Shown one piece after another: positions 52,955 to 61,681 of a stretch of DNA of 64,000 nucleotides (positions are counted from its first letter, which is position 1; every line of letters starts with the position of its first letter). The position numbers and the translations under genes are program-made. Under the pieces are notes generated by a model, which was not told where the DNA came from, searched no databases, and saw only the letters and a program-made list of their open reading frames with translations. Source of the DNA: Halomonas maura (GTDB lineage: Bacteria > Pseudomonadota > Gammaproteobacteria > Pseudomonadales > Halomonadaceae); assembly GCF_030409305.1 (NCBI RefSeq), contig NZ_JAUFPQ010000023.1:280680-344679 (forward strand). The letters are read 5' to 3'.

Positions 52955-54442
52955 TCAATCGTTCCTTTCCTGGACACCCGACAGGACGGGTGTCGTTGTA
53001 TCGTGCGCGATGGCCGGCGCCGGGCGCGGCAGGGTCAGCCGGAAACAGACCGCCAGGCGGGGATCGTCCACCAGTTCGAGGGTGCCTTCCTGCAGGCGGG
53101 CGCAGTCGGCGGCCACCGAGAGACCGATGCCGGAGCCCTTCAGGGCGCCCTTGCGCCGTATCCGTCCCTGGTAGAAGGCCTCGAACAGCCGCGGCCGATC
53201 CTCCTCGGGAATCGGCTCGCCGCTGTTGGCGACCTCCACGATCAGTCGCTCATGCTCCACCCGGGCACGGATCTCCAGTTGGCCGGCGTCCTCGCCGTAG
53301 GCGATGGCGTTGGAGATCAGGTTGTCGAGAATGCGCGCCGTGGCGGTCCGATCGGCCCGCCAGGCCAGGGGGCCATCGAAGCAGTCCACGCGCATCTCCT
53401 TCTGCTGCAGGGCCAGGCGATGCTTGGCCAGCACTTCCTTGACCACGGTGGCCAGGTCCAGCCGCTCGACCTCCAGGCGACGGTTGTGCTGCAGCAGGTT
53501 GTAGTCGAGCAGTTGCTCGATGAGTTGCTGGAGCTCGCTGCCGCTGGCGTCGATCAGCTCGAGGATCTCGCGCTGGTGGTCGGAGAGTTCGCCGGCCACG
53601 CCGTCGGCGAGCAGCGACGACCCCTCGCGCACGCTGGCCAGCGGGGTCTTGAGCTCATGCGACATGTGGCGCAGGAACTGTTGCTTCTGTTCCTCCAGTT
53701 CCTCGAGCCGCGACGACAGCCAGTCGAGCCGCTCGTCGAGGCTGACCAGCTCGGCGGGGCCCTGGACCGGGGCCCGCTTGGCCGCCTGGCCGCCGCTGCC
53801 GATGCCGAGGATACGCCGTTCGAGCTGGTGCACCGGGCGAATGATCAGCCGGGTGAACAGCAGCATCAGTATCAGGCTGGCCGAGACCAGCGCGGCGGTC
53901 TGCCACCACAGCCGCGTCTGCACGCCCTCGGCCCGGGCTCGGATAACGTCGAGGCGGTTGTCGATGCGTCGGTTGGTGGCATGGCGCATGGCCTCGGTAT
54001 GTTCCGCGAAGGGCAGGAAGTCGGTGAGCCGGTCCTCGAACTCCTCCAGCGGCAGCCCGGGCAGCTCGGCGAGCCTGTCCAGCTCGACGGAGAGCGCCTT
54101 CACGTTCGGATCGTCGGGCAGCAGCTCGCGCTGCCGGGCGAGCAGGCGGCGAAACTCCGCCAGGCGCTCGTCGTAGATATTCAGCAGGCTCGCCTGCTCG
54201 ACCACGGCATACTGGCGGGCACTACGCTCGAGTTCCAGGGCCAGGGCCCCGAGGGTGCGGGCACGCCGCGTCTCCTCCACCGCCTGGCGGGCACTCTGGT
54301 CGGCCAGACGCGAGAGCTCGGACAGGGCCTGGCCGGCCTGGAGCATCAGCACGGCAAGCGGCAGCATCACCATGAGGAAGGCGAGCAACACCAGCTGCAA
54401 TAGCGAGCGCGGCCGCCAACGACGGGATAAGGCTGAGGTCAT
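52955..54442 (-). CDS. glrK: Sensor histidine kinase GlrK (QseE)
   Basis: A 495-residue sensor kinase. Two membrane helices (about 15-38 and 165-185) bracket a helical periplasmic domain; HAMP, a phosphoacceptor segment RHMSHELKTPLASVREG near 250, and an ATPase domain with KGSGIGLSVAADCARLQEGTLEL follow. The match to E. coli GlrK begins at the RRWRPRSLLQLVLLAFL segment, which favours the ATG at 54440-54442 over the one at 54481. It phosphorylates GlrR. The stop precedes the qseG start by one base. Confidence 0.95.
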   Translation of the reverse strand: MTSALSRRWRPRSLLQLVLLAFLMVMLPLAVLMLQAGQALSELSRLADQSARQAVEETRRARTLGALALELERSARQYAVVEQASLLNIYDERLAEFRRLLARQRELLPDDPNVKALSVELDRLAELPGLPLEEFEDRLTDFLPFAEHTEAMRHATNRRIDNRLDVIRARAEGVQTRLWWQTAALVSASLILMLLFTRLIIRPVHQLERRILGIGSGGQAAKRAPVQGPAELVSLDERLDWLSSRLEELEEQKQQFLRHMSHELKTPLASVREGSSLLADGVAGELSDHQREILELIDASGSELQQLIEQLLDYNLLQHNRRLEVERLDLATVVKEVLAKHRLALQQKEMRVDCFDGPLAWRADRTATARILDNLISNAIAYGEDAGQLEIRARVEHERLIVEVANSGEPIPEEDRPRLFEAFYQGRIRRKGALKGSGIGLSVAADCARLQEGTLELVDDPRLAVCFRLTLPRPAPAIAHDTTTPVLSGVQERND

Positions 54443-54694
54443 GGCCAGCGTTCTACCGAGAAGAGTGAAGGAAGTGTCCATCGTTCAAGCCCGAGAATAC
54501 CAGAGATCGGCCGCCCACCTTGCATGCGTCGAGGCCTACGCTGTGTCTGAAAACTGCCTGCGCTCGCCGATCCGGCGTCAAGAATCGGCTCAAAGGACTC
54601 CGTTACACCGCCTAAACTCCGCCTTCTCGCCGATTGTTGCCTTGACTGGCCATCGCTCGCCGACTCTTCAGGCAAAGCGTGAGGCGCATCGATG

Positions 54695-55144
54695 AAAAAA
54701 AAGGGCCGGCAGAGCCGGCCCAATACGCAGGGAACTGAAGGGTCGAGAAAGCCGCTCGATCGCTGGCCTGGCCCATCCATCGGCCGACTTTCCCAGGGCC
54801 GTGAGGCCCGCGAAGCCACGGGGACTCCCTTTGCCACCAGGGGCTAGTCATCCTCGTGCGGGTGGCAGAACACCCCGCTTCGTGTCTGGCGTCACCGCCC
54901 GGGCTTCTGCCGGGCGATGTCGCGCTATTCGGCCCCCGTCGGGGGCGGCATCCTTGCCGGGGCATCCTTGCCCTATCGGTACACTTCCTTGACGCTGTCG
55001 GTACCGTCTCATCGCAACCTAAAGTCACACATCGCTGGAGCAGACGTTGATCGCCGCGAGGCCAAAAGGCACAGGGCAGTGTTATCTCGACCCCTCGGCG
55101 ACCGGAATGCGGTTCGAGCCGTTTGAACCGTTTCCGCTTGCTCA
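54695..55144 (-). ncRNA. Predicted sigma-54-dependent small RNA upstream of glrK (glmY position)
   Basis: No gene product recognisable at the protein level is encoded here, yet a strong minus-strand terminator (54703-54721) ends the stretch and a sigma-54 promoter with enhancer-like sites begins it. The predicted transcript is about 450 nt. Internal hairpins occur, for example GCCCCC/GGGGGC near 54935-54950, and GGCAAGGATGCC is repeated. In enteric bacteria glmY occupies this place and is activated by GlrR. GlmY is about 200 nt, so the RNA here is longer or processed. I cannot show sequence similarity to GlmY. Confidence 0.45.
54703..54721 (-). terminator. Orphan intrinsic terminator
   Basis: Perfect stem GGGCCGGC/GCCGGCCC with a 3-nt loop, followed on the minus strand by eight T. 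No protein gene precedes it on that strand within 700 bp, so it must end a non-coding transcript. Confidence 0.88.
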
Positions 55145-55154
55145 TCCTACCTAT

Positions 55155-55170
55155 TGCCAATCGCGTGCCA
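55155..55170 (-). promoter_or_regulatory. Sigma-54 promoter (-24/-12)
   Basis: On the minus strand TGGCACGCGATTGGCA matches the consensus TGGCACG-N4-TTGCW with a single mismatch. The invariant GG and GC are 12 bp apart as required. Transcription would start near 55144 and run towards the orphan terminator. Confidence 0.75.
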
Positions 55171-55278
55171 AAATCCGACACACACCTTTAAAATCAATTA
55201 GATAAAATGACCAAAACGGGGCGGCAAAGGGCAAGAAGCGATCCGGCACGGCCGAATCGCCCGATCGACGGGATTTTA

Positions 55279-55392
55279 CGTCGCCGATTGGCGACATTGA
55301 TTGCTGGCAGCCGATAAAAGCCTTTTTCAACAACAACCTGAAACGTCTCCATGCGGCGACACCGCTATTGGCGGTGCCGCCAGGCGGCGACA
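55279..55392. promoter_or_regulatory. Three GlrR-like enhancer sites plus IHF-like site
   Basis: Three matches to the GlrR site TGTC-N10-GACA, each with one mismatch, lie upstream of the sigma-54 promoter. They are CGTC-N10-GACA at 55279-55296, CGTC-N10-GACA at 55344-55361, and TGCC-N10-GACA at 55375-55392. They are 110-225 bp from the -24 element, normal for enhancers. An IHF-like sequence AATCAATTAGATA (55192-55204), one mismatch from consensus, lies between, as in the enteric glmY promoter. Confidence 0.6.
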
Positions 55393-55399
55393 GCGGGGG

Positions 55400-56713
55400 T
55401 CAGGCGAGGGCCTTGACGAGCACCTTGGACTGGCGGGCGTGATTGTAGGTGTCCCGGCGCAGCGGCGGCAGGTCGGCGATATCGGCCTGGCGGAAGCCAT
55501 GCTCGAAGAACCAGTGGGCGGTATGCGTGGTGAGGGCGAACAGCGCCACCAACCCCTGCTGGCGGGCACGGCGCTCCACCTCGGCGAGCAGCCGGTCGCC
55601 GCGAGCCCCGCCCCGGTAGTCGCCATGCACGGCCACGCAGGCGAGCTCGCCCATGCGGGCATCCCCGAAGCTGTGCAGGGCGGCACAGCCGATGACCATG
55701 CCGTCCCGCTCGATGACCACATAGTCCTCGATCTCGTACTCGAGGCGCTCCCGGGAACGCGGTACCAGCATGCCGCGACGCTCCAGTGGCTCGAGCAGCT
55801 CCAGCAGCCCGCCGATGTCGGCGATCTCGGCGGGGCGCAGCTGCTCGTAGCGATGCTGGGTGATCATGGTGCCCACCCCATCCCGGGTGAAGAGCTCGCC
55901 GAGCAGGGCATCATGGTCCTGCCAGGAAAGCAGGTGGGTGCGAGCCACGCCATGGCGGGCCGCGGCGCAGGCGGCACCGAGGTGGCGGGACAGCTCGTCG
56001 CCCGGGGCGGTCCGGGCCAGCAGCGGGGCGGCCTCGGCCGGCGTCAGCTGGCGCTGCAGCTGGCCGGCATCGTCGAACAGGCCGCTGGCCTCCCCCAGCA
56101 GGATCAGCTTGTCGGCACCGAGGGCCGTGGCCGTGTGTCGCGCCACGTCGGCGGCATCCAGGTCGAAGACCTCGCCGGTGCTCGAGAAGCCCAGCGGCGG
56201 CAGCAGCACCAGCGAGCCCTGGCCCAGCAGGCCGCGAATCGCCGCGTCGCGCACCCGGCGGACCTCGCCACTGCGGTCGAAGTCGATGCCGTCACGCACC
56301 CCGAGGGGCTTGGCCATGACCAGGTTGCCGGAGACCACGGTCATCTCGACCCCGTGCAGCGGGGTATTGGGCAGCCCGAGTGACAGCCGGGCCTCGAGCC
56401 ACAGCCGCTGCTCGGCGGCCACCCGCTCGACCCGGGCCATGACCGCCTCGTCGGCCACCCAGCGGCCCTGGTGGCGCCGCGGCGTGATGCCCGCCGCCTC
56501 GAGGGCCTGGTGTACCTGGGGACGAATCCCCTGCACCACCACCAGACGCACGCCCAGGGTGTGCAACAGCGCCAGGTCCTGGATCAGCTGCTCGCCGCGT
56601 CCCTGTGCCACGGCTTCGCCCTCGATCAGGATCACGAAGGTTCGTCCTCGATGCGCATTGATATACGGCGAGGAATTACGGAACCAGTCGACGAAGGGGA
56701 AACGAGTGTCCAA
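55400..56713 (-). CDS. argA: N-acetylglutamate synthase
   Basis: A 437-residue enzyme, close to E. coli ArgA (443), that acetylates glutamate with acetyl-CoA as the first step of arginine synthesis. The N-terminal amino-acid-kinase-like domain (about 1-285) binds arginine for feedback inhibition. The C-terminal GNAT domain (about 295-437) carries CVAVHGDYRGGARGDRLLAEVERRA. The ATG at 56711-56713 matches the family start (FVDWFRNSSPYINAHRGRTFV). Confidence 0.97.
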   Translation of the reverse strand: MDTRFPFVDWFRNSSPYINAHRGRTFVILIEGEAVAQGRGEQLIQDLALLHTLGVRLVVVQGIRPQVHQALEAAGITPRRHQGRWVADEAVMARVERVAAEQRLWLEARLSLGLPNTPLHGVEMTVVSGNLVMAKPLGVRDGIDFDRSGEVRRVRDAAIRGLLGQGSLVLLPPLGFSSTGEVFDLDAADVARHTATALGADKLILLGEASGLFDDAGQLQRQLTPAEAAPLLARTAPGDELSRHLGAACAAARHGVARTHLLSWQDHDALLGELFTRDGVGTMITQHRYEQLRPAEIADIGGLLELLEPLERRGMLVPRSRERLEYEIEDYVVIERDGMVIGCAALHSFGDARMGELACVAVHGDYRGGARGDRLLAEVERRARQQGLVALFALTTHTAHWFFEHGFRQADIADLPPLRRDTYNHARQSKVLVKALA

Positions 56714-56776
56714 GGCCGCGCTCCGGCAGCAGGTGAAAGGGAAAGATGAGCGTTGACTATATCAGACGGACGAAAA

Positions 56777-56801
56777 CGGCGGCACCACTGGGGTGCCGCC
56801 G
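56777..56801 (-). terminator. Terminator of the phosphate transporter gene
   Basis: Stem CGGCGGCACC/GGTGCCGCCG with a 5-nt loop, followed on the minus strand by TTTT. It lies beyond the tandem repeat and should end transcription from pit. Confidence 0.75.
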
Positions 56802-56805
56802 CGAT

Positions 56806-56917
56806 TTCGAGCTTCGAGCTTCGAGCTTCGAGCTTCGAGCTTCGAGCTTCGAGCTTCGAGCTTCGAGCTTCGAGCTTCGAGCTTCGAGCTTCGAGCTTCG
56901 AGCTTCGAGCTTCGAGC
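56806..56917. repeat. 16-copy tandem repeat of TTCGAGC
   Basis: Sixteen uninterrupted copies of the 7-bp unit TTCGAGC occupy 112 bp between argA and pit. Because 7 is not a multiple of 3, the repeat is open in all three plus-strand frames and gives the artificial peptide ELRASSF repeated. It is not coding. Such arrays change copy number by slippage, and related 7-mers occur in the guaB-guaA gap. Confidence 0.97.
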
Positions 56918-56976
56918 GGGATGATAAGCCCTCGTGCTCCCGCGTCATCTGGCCCGTGCCCGTGGCCCGTGGCCCT

Positions 56977-58242
56977 TTAGCCGAACATGCCCTTGAACAT
57001 GAAGAAGAACATGATCGCCAGGCCGGCGCCGGCCGGCAGGGTGATCAGCCAGGACATCACGATGGTGCCGATCACGCGCAGGTTGAGCGCCGCCATGCCC
57101 CGGGCCAGACCCACGCCAAGCACGGCGCCGACCAGGGTGTGGGTGGTGGAGATCGGCAGGCCGGTGCCCGAGGCCAGCACCACGGTGGTGGCGGCGGCCA
57201 GGGTGGCGGCGAAGCCGCGACTCGGCGTCAGCTCGGTGATGCCGGTGCCCACGGTGGCGATGACCTTGTGGCCGTAGGTGACCAGGCCGATGACGATGCC
57301 GCCGCCACCCAGCACCAGCACCCACCAGGGCACCAGGGCCTGGCCACCCACCTGGCCACCGCTCTGCACCACGGTGATCACCGCGGCCAGCGGGCCGACG
57401 GCGTTGGCCACGTCGTTGGAGCCGTGGGCGAAGGCCATGGCGCAGGCGGTGAACAGCATCAGCACGCCGAAGACGCGCTCGACGCCGGCGAAGCCGAAGG
57501 TGTCGTCCTCGCTGCGGTTACGGCTGACCCGACGCTCCAGGAAGCCACCGAGCAGCATCACGCCCAGGCCGATCAGCACGGCGTAGAGCAGGCTCTCGCC
57601 GAGGCCCAGCTGCAGGCCGACATGCTTGAGGCCCTTGGTCAGGGTGACCATGGCGACGATGAAGCCGACCAGGAAGACGTACATCGGCACGTAGCGCTTG
57701 GCCGCGACGAAGGGATCGCGGTTCTCGAAGATCAGGTGCTGGACCGACTTGAACAGCATGAAGGCGATGGTGCCGGACATCAGCGGCGACACCACCCAGC
57801 TGGCGGCGATCTGGCCGACCTTGGACCAGCCGATGGCCTCGAGCCCCAGCCCCGCCATGGCGAAACCGACGATGGCCCCGACGATGGAGTGGGTGGTGGA
57901 GACCGGCCAGCCGCGCATCGAGGCGATCAGCAGCCAGGTCGCGGCGGCCAGCAGCGACGCCAGCATGCCGTAGACCAGCAGTTGCGGGTCGCCCTTCAGC
58001 AGGGCGGGGTCGATGATGCCCTTGCGGATGGTGTCGGTGACCTCGCCGCCGGCCAGCCAGGCGCCGAGGAACTCGAAGACCACGGCGATGAGGATCGCCT
58101 GCTTGATGGTGATGGCCTTGGACCCCACCGAGGTGCCCATGGCATTGGCCACATCATTGGCCCCCACGCCCCAGGCCATGAAGAGGCCGAAGGCACAGGC
58201 GAGGAAGATGAAGACGTCGCCGTATTGCGCGATGATCGACAT
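56977..58242 (-). CDS. pit: Inorganic phosphate transporter, PiT family
   Basis: A 421-residue membrane protein with 10-12 helices and an internal duplication; the PiT signatures are GANDVANAMGTSVGSKAI (about 27-44) and AHGSNDVANAVGPLAAV (about 268-284). It imports phosphate, with sodium or protons as driving ion. It follows the DUF47 gene by 58 bp in the same direction, the usual pairing. Confidence 0.95.
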   Translation of the reverse strand: MSIIAQYGDVFIFLACAFGLFMAWGVGANDVANAMGTSVGSKAITIKQAILIAVVFEFLGAWLAGGEVTDTIRKGIIDPALLKGDPQLLVYGMLASLLAAATWLLIASMRGWPVSTTHSIVGAIVGFAMAGLGLEAIGWSKVGQIAASWVVSPLMSGTIAFMLFKSVQHLIFENRDPFVAAKRYVPMYVFLVGFIVAMVTLTKGLKHVGLQLGLGESLLYAVLIGLGVMLLGGFLERRVSRNRSEDDTFGFAGVERVFGVLMLFTACAMAFAHGSNDVANAVGPLAAVITVVQSGGQVGGQALVPWWVLVLGGGGIVIGLVTYGHKVIATVGTGITELTPSRGFAATLAAATTVVLASGTGLPISTTHTLVGAVLGVGLARGMAALNLRVIGTIVMSWLITLPAGAGLAIMFFFMFKGMFG

Positions 58243-58300
58243 AGGACGGTGTCCCTTGCTAGCGGTCAGAAGTGGCGGATGTGGATCGAGCCGGGCCCGA

Positions 58301-58981
58301 TCAGTTGGCCGTCATGATCTGAAGGCGGCTACCCACGCGTTCGGCGCGGTCGGACAGTTCACCGACCCAGTCGATGATCTTGTAGAGGAACATCACTTCC
58401 ACCGGCGGCAGACGGTCCTCCAGCTCGAACAGCTGGCGGCGGATCGCCACCTGCTGATCGTCGGCCTGGTGCTCCAGGGTGTGCAGCTCGCGGATCATCT
58501 TCTGCATCACGTCGGAGACGTTGCGCCCGAAGCCGGATTCGAGCAGGTCCTTGAGCTCCTCCAGGGCCTCGCGGGCCTGAGCCACGCAGGCCACCGAGGT
58601 GCGCATGTAGTCGCGCATCGGCTGGGCCAGCTCGTCGGGCACCTGCATCTTGCGGCCGAGCATGATGCCGGTGATGTCGCGGGCCTTGTTGGCGATCTTG
58701 TCCTGGACGCTGATCAGGTCCAGCAGGTCGGAGCGCGAGACCGGCAGGAACATGGTGTTGGGAAGGTTGAGACGCAGCTCGGTCTTGAGCTCGTCGGCCT
58801 CGTGTTCGAGACGGGTGATGGTCTCGCGGTGCTGGCCGGCGGCCTGCCAGTCGCCCTCGAGGGAGGCCTCGAAGAACGGCAACAGCGCCTCGGCACAATC
58901 ATTGACCTTGACGATGTGGGCCAGCAGCGGCTGGAATGGCGAGCGGCCGAACATCGCGGAGAAGGGATTGGATGTCACCAT
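58301..58981 (-). CDS. DUF47/PhoU-like phosphate transport regulator
   Basis: A 226-residue all-helical protein of the TIGR00153 family, similar to PhoU and almost always encoded next to PiT genes. The conserved RLEHEADELKTELR (about 57-70) and HTLEHQADDQQVAIRRQLFELE (about 165-186) repeats carry the acidic metal-binding pattern. It probably adjusts Pit activity or signals phosphate status. Confidence 0.92.
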   Translation of the reverse strand: MVTSNPFSAMFGRSPFQPLLAHIVKVNDCAEALLPFFEASLEGDWQAAGQHRETITRLEHEADELKTELRLNLPNTMFLPVSRSDLLDLISVQDKIANKARDITGIMLGRKMQVPDELAQPMRDYMRTSVACVAQAREALEELKDLLESGFGRNVSDVMQKMIRELHTLEHQADDQQVAIRRQLFELEDRLPPVEVMFLYKIIDWVGELSDRAERVGSRLQIMTAN

Positions 58982-59089
58982 GGGGGCATCTGAACACTTG
59001 GAAATGGCGGCGCCAGTATAGTGACTGGAACGAGCGCCGTCATGAAAAAATCATCAACTGTTCATCACAATGCTATAAGGCGGACCTGC

Positions 59090-59959
59090 ATGGCTAACGA
59101 GATCGAACTCAAGCTGGCCCTGGGCGCCACCGCGCCCGAGGCCCTGCGCCACCACCCCCGCCTGGCCGGTCTCGTCCCGCGGACCACCCGCCTCGGCAAC
59201 ACCTACTTCGACACCCCCGCGGGCGACCTCGAGGCCGCCCGAGCCGCGCTGCGCCTGCGGCACGTCGACGGCCGACTGCTGCAGACACTGAAGACCCGCG
59301 GCCACGGCAGCGGTGGCCTGTCGAGCCGCGGCGAGTGGGAATGGGAGGTGATGGGGCCGAGCCTCGACCTCGCGGGGCTGGCCGCCCTGCCGCCCATCCA
59401 GGCGCTGGGCGAAGGCGTGCTGGGGCAGCTGGTTCCTCGCTTCACCACCGACTTCGTGCGCGAGACCTGGTGGCTGGAAGACGACACCGCCACCATCGAG
59501 GTGGCGCTGGATCTCGGCGAGATCCGCAGCGACGGGAGCGAGGCGCCGATCCGCGAGCTGGAACTGGAGCTGAAGGCCGGCGACCCGGCCGCCCTGGTGG
59601 CGCTCGCCGAGGCGCTGGCCGAGGACGTGCCGCTGCGTCCCTCCGACACCAGCAAGGCCGCCCGCGGCGGTGCCCTGCTCGCCGGTCGCTGGACGCTGGC
59701 CGAGGCCGACTCGGCGCCCGCCTGGCTGCATCGCGCCGTGGTGGCCCTGGATGCCCTGGCCGACACCGGCGACGAGGCCTGGCGCCACCAGGCCCGCCAG
59801 GCCTTTCAACGCCTGGCCGAGCTGGGCGATGATGCGGTGAGCGACGATGCCCGCCGCCTCGCCGAGGCCCTGGCGACGCCGACCTGGTTGACCCCGGCCT
59901 TCGGCCAGCGCGCCCTGGCCCTGGCGCGGCGACTCCCCGCCGAGGTATCGCTCGACTGA
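59090..59959 (+). CDS. CYTH-domain inorganic triphosphatase, YgiF-like
   Basis: A 289-residue protein with the N-terminal CYTH signature EIELKL (Glu4, Glu6, Lys8) and the tunnel motifs LRLRHVDGRLLQTLKTRG and ELELELKAGD, all in the order of YgiF-type triphosphatases. It lacks the longer CHAD domain that follows CYTH in E. coli YgiF (433 residues); only some 80 residues remain, possibly a shortened CHAD. Likely hydrolyses triphosphate, in keeping with the phosphate genes next door. Start at 59090-59092 because EIELKL should lie near the N-terminus. Confidence 0.86.
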   Translation: MANEIELKLALGATAPEALRHHPRLAGLVPRTTRLGNTYFDTPAGDLEAARAALRLRHVDGRLLQTLKTRGHGSGGLSSRGEWEWEVMGPSLDLAGLAALPPIQALGEGVLGQLVPRFTTDFVRETWWLEDDTATIEVALDLGEIRSDGSEAPIRELELELKAGDPAALVALAEALAEDVPLRPSDTSKAARGGALLAGRWTLAEADSAPAWLHRAVVALDALADTGDEAWRHQARQAFQRLAELGDDAVSDDARRLAEALATPTWLTPAFGQRALALARRLPAEVSLD

Positions 59960-59976
59960 GCCTGGCCACCACAAGG

Positions 59977-60855
59977 ATGACGCCCGTGAACCACCACGAT
60001 CTCAAGCCCGCCGCGGAAGGCTTCCGGACACGCGTCTTCCAGATCATCTTCGAGTCGGACACGCCGCTGGCCAAGGGCTTCGACATCGCGCTGATCGGGG
60101 TCATCCTGACGAGCGTGCTGGTGGTGATGCTGGAGAGCATCGACCCGCTGCGCGAGACCCATGGGATCTGGTTCCTTCGCCTGGAATGGGGCTTCACGCT
60201 GCTGTTCACCGCCGAGCTGGCGGTGCGCCTGTACTGCCTGGAGCGACCCTGGCAGTACCTCAAGAGCTTCTACGGCGTCATCGACCTGGTCGCCATCCTG
60301 CCCACCTGGCTGGCGCTGATCGTTCCGGGCGTCCACTCGCTGGTGGTGGTGCGGCTGCTGCGCACGCTGCGCATCTTCCGGGTACTGCGGCTGATGGAGT
60401 TCGTCGGCGAGGGCCGCCTGTTGCTGGGGGCGCTGATGCGCAGCAGCCACCAGATCTTCCTGTTCCTGTTCACCGTCTTCATGCTGGTGACCATCTTCGC
60501 CTCGCTGATCTATCTCATCGAACCCGCCGAGGCCGGCTTCACCAGCATTCCCACCGCCATCTACTGGGCCGTGGTCACCCTGACCACGGTGGGCTACGGC
60601 GACATCACCCCGGTGACGCCGCTGGGCCAGGCCATCTCGGTGATGGTGATGCTGATCGGCTACTCGATCATCGCGGTGCCCACCGGGGTCTTCTCCGCCG
60701 AGGTGATCCGCTCGATCCGCGCCGAGCGCTATTCCGACGAGGCCTGCCCCGGCTGCGGCCACGACCGCCACGAGAAGAGTGCCCGCTACTGCTTGCGCTG
60801 CGGGACCTGGCTGGACGAGGAGACCGCCGATCCGAGACAGCACGCGCCGGATTAG
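59977..60855 (+). CDS. Voltage-gated-type potassium channel with C-terminal zinc-ribbon motif
   Basis: A 292-residue six-helix channel. S4 has repeated arginines (RLLRTLRIFRVLRLMEF, about 120-136) and the filter TTVGYGD is at about 206-212, which is diagnostic for K+ selectivity. After S6 the cytoplasmic tail holds CPGCGHDRHEKSARYCLRCG, two CxxC pairs that look like a zinc ribbon. This is an unusual addition for Kv-like bacterial channels. It lies 17 bp after the CYTH gene and is likely cotranscribed. K+ flux is physiologically important for osmoadaptation. Confidence 0.9.
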   Translation: MTPVNHHDLKPAAEGFRTRVFQIIFESDTPLAKGFDIALIGVILTSVLVVMLESIDPLRETHGIWFLRLEWGFTLLFTAELAVRLYCLERPWQYLKSFYGVIDLVAILPTWLALIVPGVHSLVVVRLLRTLRIFRVLRLMEFVGEGRLLLGALMRSSHQIFLFLFTVFMLVTIFASLIYLIEPAEAGFTSIPTAIYWAVVTLTTVGYGDITPVTPLGQAISVMVMLIGYSIIAVPTGVFSAEVIRSIRAERYSDEACPGCGHDRHEKSARYCLRCGTWLDEETADPRQHAPD

Positions 60856-61013
60856 CCGGGAAGCGGATCCGGCTAGCCGACGAAGATCCGCCGCACGGCG
60901 TCGCGGATGCCCTGCGGCTGTCGGATGCCGACGAAGTAGCCCAGCGAGACGGGGCCTGCGCCCCCCAACAGCCGCGACATGACCGCCGCCTCAGGCCAGC
61001 GGACGGGAGCGGC

Positions 61014-61637
61014 TCACGGCCGGAAGGGCGAGACGTCGCCGCGGCCCTCGCGCACCACCTTGGGCGGCAGTTCACGCATGTCGACCACGCTGGTGGCCTC
61101 GAGATGGCAGGCGCCACCGTCGATGACCAGGTCCAGGTGGGCGCCGAAGCGCTCGCGGATCTCCTCGGCGTCGGTCATCGGCAACTCCTCGCCCACCGGG
61201 ATCAGGGTCACGCTCATCAGCGGCTCGCCGAGGGAGTCGAGCAGCGCCCGGGTGATCTGGTGATCCGGCACCCGCACGCCGATGGAGCGCCGCTTGGGAT
61301 GCAGCAGCAGCCGCGGCACCTCGCTGGTGGCCTGGAGGATGAAGGTGTAGGCCCCGGGGGTGTGCGCCTTGAGCAGGCGGAACACGGCGTTGTCCACCTT
61401 GGCGTAGGTGCCGATCTCGGAGAGGTCCGAGCAGACCAGGGTGAAGTTGTGCTTGTCGTCGAGGGAGCGCAGCCACTTGATCCGCTCCACCGCCTTCTTG
61501 TCCCCCAGGTGGCAACCCAGGGCATAGCCGGAGTCGGTGGGGTAGGCGATTACCCCGCCGTCGCGGATGATCTGCACCGCCTGGTCGATGAGACGCTTCT
61601 GCGGGTTGTCCGGGTGGATCTGGAAGAACTGGCTCAT
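61014..61637 (-). CDS. yciO: YciO-type threonylcarbamoyl-AMP synthase-like protein
   Basis: A 207-residue Sua5/YciO/YrdC-family protein, equal in length to E. coli YciO (206). Seen are GGVIAYPTDSGYALGCHLGDKKAVERI (about 28-54), SDLSEIGTYAKVDNAVFRLLKAHTPGAYTFIL, and RRSIGVRVPDHQITRALL. The fold binds ATP and threonylcarbamate for t6A-tRNA synthesis, though YciO enzymes are weaker than TsaC. It lies 44 bp downstream of the PHP gene in the same direction. Confidence 0.93.
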   Translation of the reverse strand: MSQFFQIHPDNPQKRLIDQAVQIIRDGGVIAYPTDSGYALGCHLGDKKAVERIKWLRSLDDKHNFTLVCSDLSEIGTYAKVDNAVFRLLKAHTPGAYTFILQATSEVPRLLLHPKRRSIGVRVPDHQITRALLDSLGEPLMSVTLIPVGEELPMTDAEEIRERFGAHLDLVIDGGACHLEATSVVDMRELPPKVVREGRGDVSPFRP

Positions 61638-61681
61638 GGGCGTTCCCTGTTCATTGAGGTGAGTTCGACGCGATCACCGCC

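Noticed and set aside
54612..55181. 189-codon minus-strand frame upstream of glrK
   Set aside because: It would start upstream of the sigma-54 start site and read straight through the strong terminator at 54703-54721; the translation has low-complexity, shadow-like character.
56806..56917. CRISPR-like appearance of the TTCGAGC array
   Set aside because: It is a simple 7-bp tandem repeat without spacers, and no cas genes are present.
56746..58317. 523-codon plus-strand frame opposite the pit gene, beginning with ELRASSF repeats
   Set aside because: It is the antisense of the PiT gene plus the 7-bp tandem repeat translated in frame; no independent coding evidence.
60873..60980. 35-codon minus-strand frame between the K+ channel and yciO genes
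   Set aside because: Very short, no clear ribosome binding site, and no recognisable domain; may be a gene remnant but cannot be supported.
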